A stretch of DNA of 12,625 bases from Oxalobacteraceae bacterium (GTDB taxonomy: Bacteria > Pseudomonadota > Gammaproteobacteria > Burkholderiales > Burkholderiaceae_D), in contig CANFGA010000039.1 in assembly GCA_947446335.1 (NCBI GenBank), positions 1 to 12,625 on the forward strand, in the 5' to 3' direction. The translations under genes and the position numbers were made by a program. Shown here one piece after another: positions 12,547 to 12,625 of this stretch. The notes under the pieces were generated by a model that had not been told where the DNA came from, made no database searches, and saw only the letters and a list, made by a program, of their open reading frames with translations. Every line of letters starts with the position of its first letter. The stretch's first letter is position 1.

Positions 12547-12625
12547 ATGTTGCGCAGTCTCCGCAGTCTCCGTCACACCGTTGTTTCCCTGGTCTGCCTG
12601 GTCAGCGCCCTGTCGGCCTTAGCGC
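12547..12625 (+). CDS. Start of an exported protein, 3'-truncated by the window
   Basis: Only 26 codons are visible: MLRSLRSLRHTVVSLVCLVS followed by ALSALA. A basic N-terminus, a hydrophobic core and small residues at the end make a Sec signal peptide likely. The first codons contain a short tandem repeat (CGCAGTCTC twice, giving LRSLRS). The ribosome binding site is weak (AAGTGA, about eight bases ahead). The mature protein is outside the window, so no family can be given. Confidence 0.6.
   Translation, partial: MLRSLRSLRHTVVSLVCLVSALSALA

Noticed and set aside
12547..12582. Tandem CGCAGTCTC at the start of the last gene as a phase-variable repeat
   Set aside because: There are only two units of nine bases, in frame, so slippage would not switch the frame.

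Overview
The window looks like chromosomal DNA of a betaproteobacterium of the order Burkholderiales. An Oxalobacteraceae-like genome (Herminiimonas/Janthinobacterium/Collimonas type) is my best guess, from the protein sequences and the gene order ispB / rplU-rpmA-obgE-proB, the rsxB-nth pair and the polyhydroxyalkanoate (PHA) genes. This is an inference from recalled families, not from a search. Most of the window is ordinary GC-rich core genome. The first ~1.1 kb is visibly AT-richer and looks like the edge of a surface-polysaccharide region.

Layout. 1-1239: the 3' part of a polytopic membrane protein, then what looks like the broken tail of a sugar-nucleotide epimerase. 1373-2362 (-): ispB, octaprenyl diphosphate synthase for ubiquinone. 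It is divergent from 2629-5693 (+): rplU, rpmA, obgE and proB (ribosomal proteins L21 and L27, the ribosome-assembly GTPase Obg, glutamate 5-kinase). A near-consensus sigma70 promoter precedes rplU, and intrinsic terminators lie directly before obgE and before proB. 5780-7215 (-): rsxB-nth, a soluble iron-sulfur protein coupled by ATGA overlap to endonuclease III. 7384-8613 (-): an intracellular PHA depolymerase with its own terminator. 8812-10315 (-): a seven-iron ferredoxin and a thioredoxin-reductase-like ferredoxin-NADP reductase. 10566-11118: a PHA-system protein and a convergent acyl-CoA-binding protein. 11341-11712 (+): a small anti-sigma-like membrane protein. 11740-12289 (-): an FKBP isomerase followed by a tiny lipoprotein. 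12547-12625 (+): the first codons of an exported protein.

How the genes relate. Three genes (depolymerase, PHA-system protein, acyl-CoA-binding protein) point to a PHA-storing cell. The ferredoxin and its reductase form a plausible NADPH-ferredoxin electron-transfer pair. The rest are translation, isoprenoid, proline and DNA-repair housekeeping genes.

I found no phage, insertion sequence, CRISPR array, RNA gene or obvious new multi-gene system. The best unexplained structure is non-coding. Four intergenic inverted-repeat elements share GGTGYCAGGYTC-type heads, three of them with an AATCGGGG core, and they resemble REP elements. There is also an attenuator-like arrangement between rpmA and obgE, and a palindrome framed by direct repeats beside the fdxA promoter.
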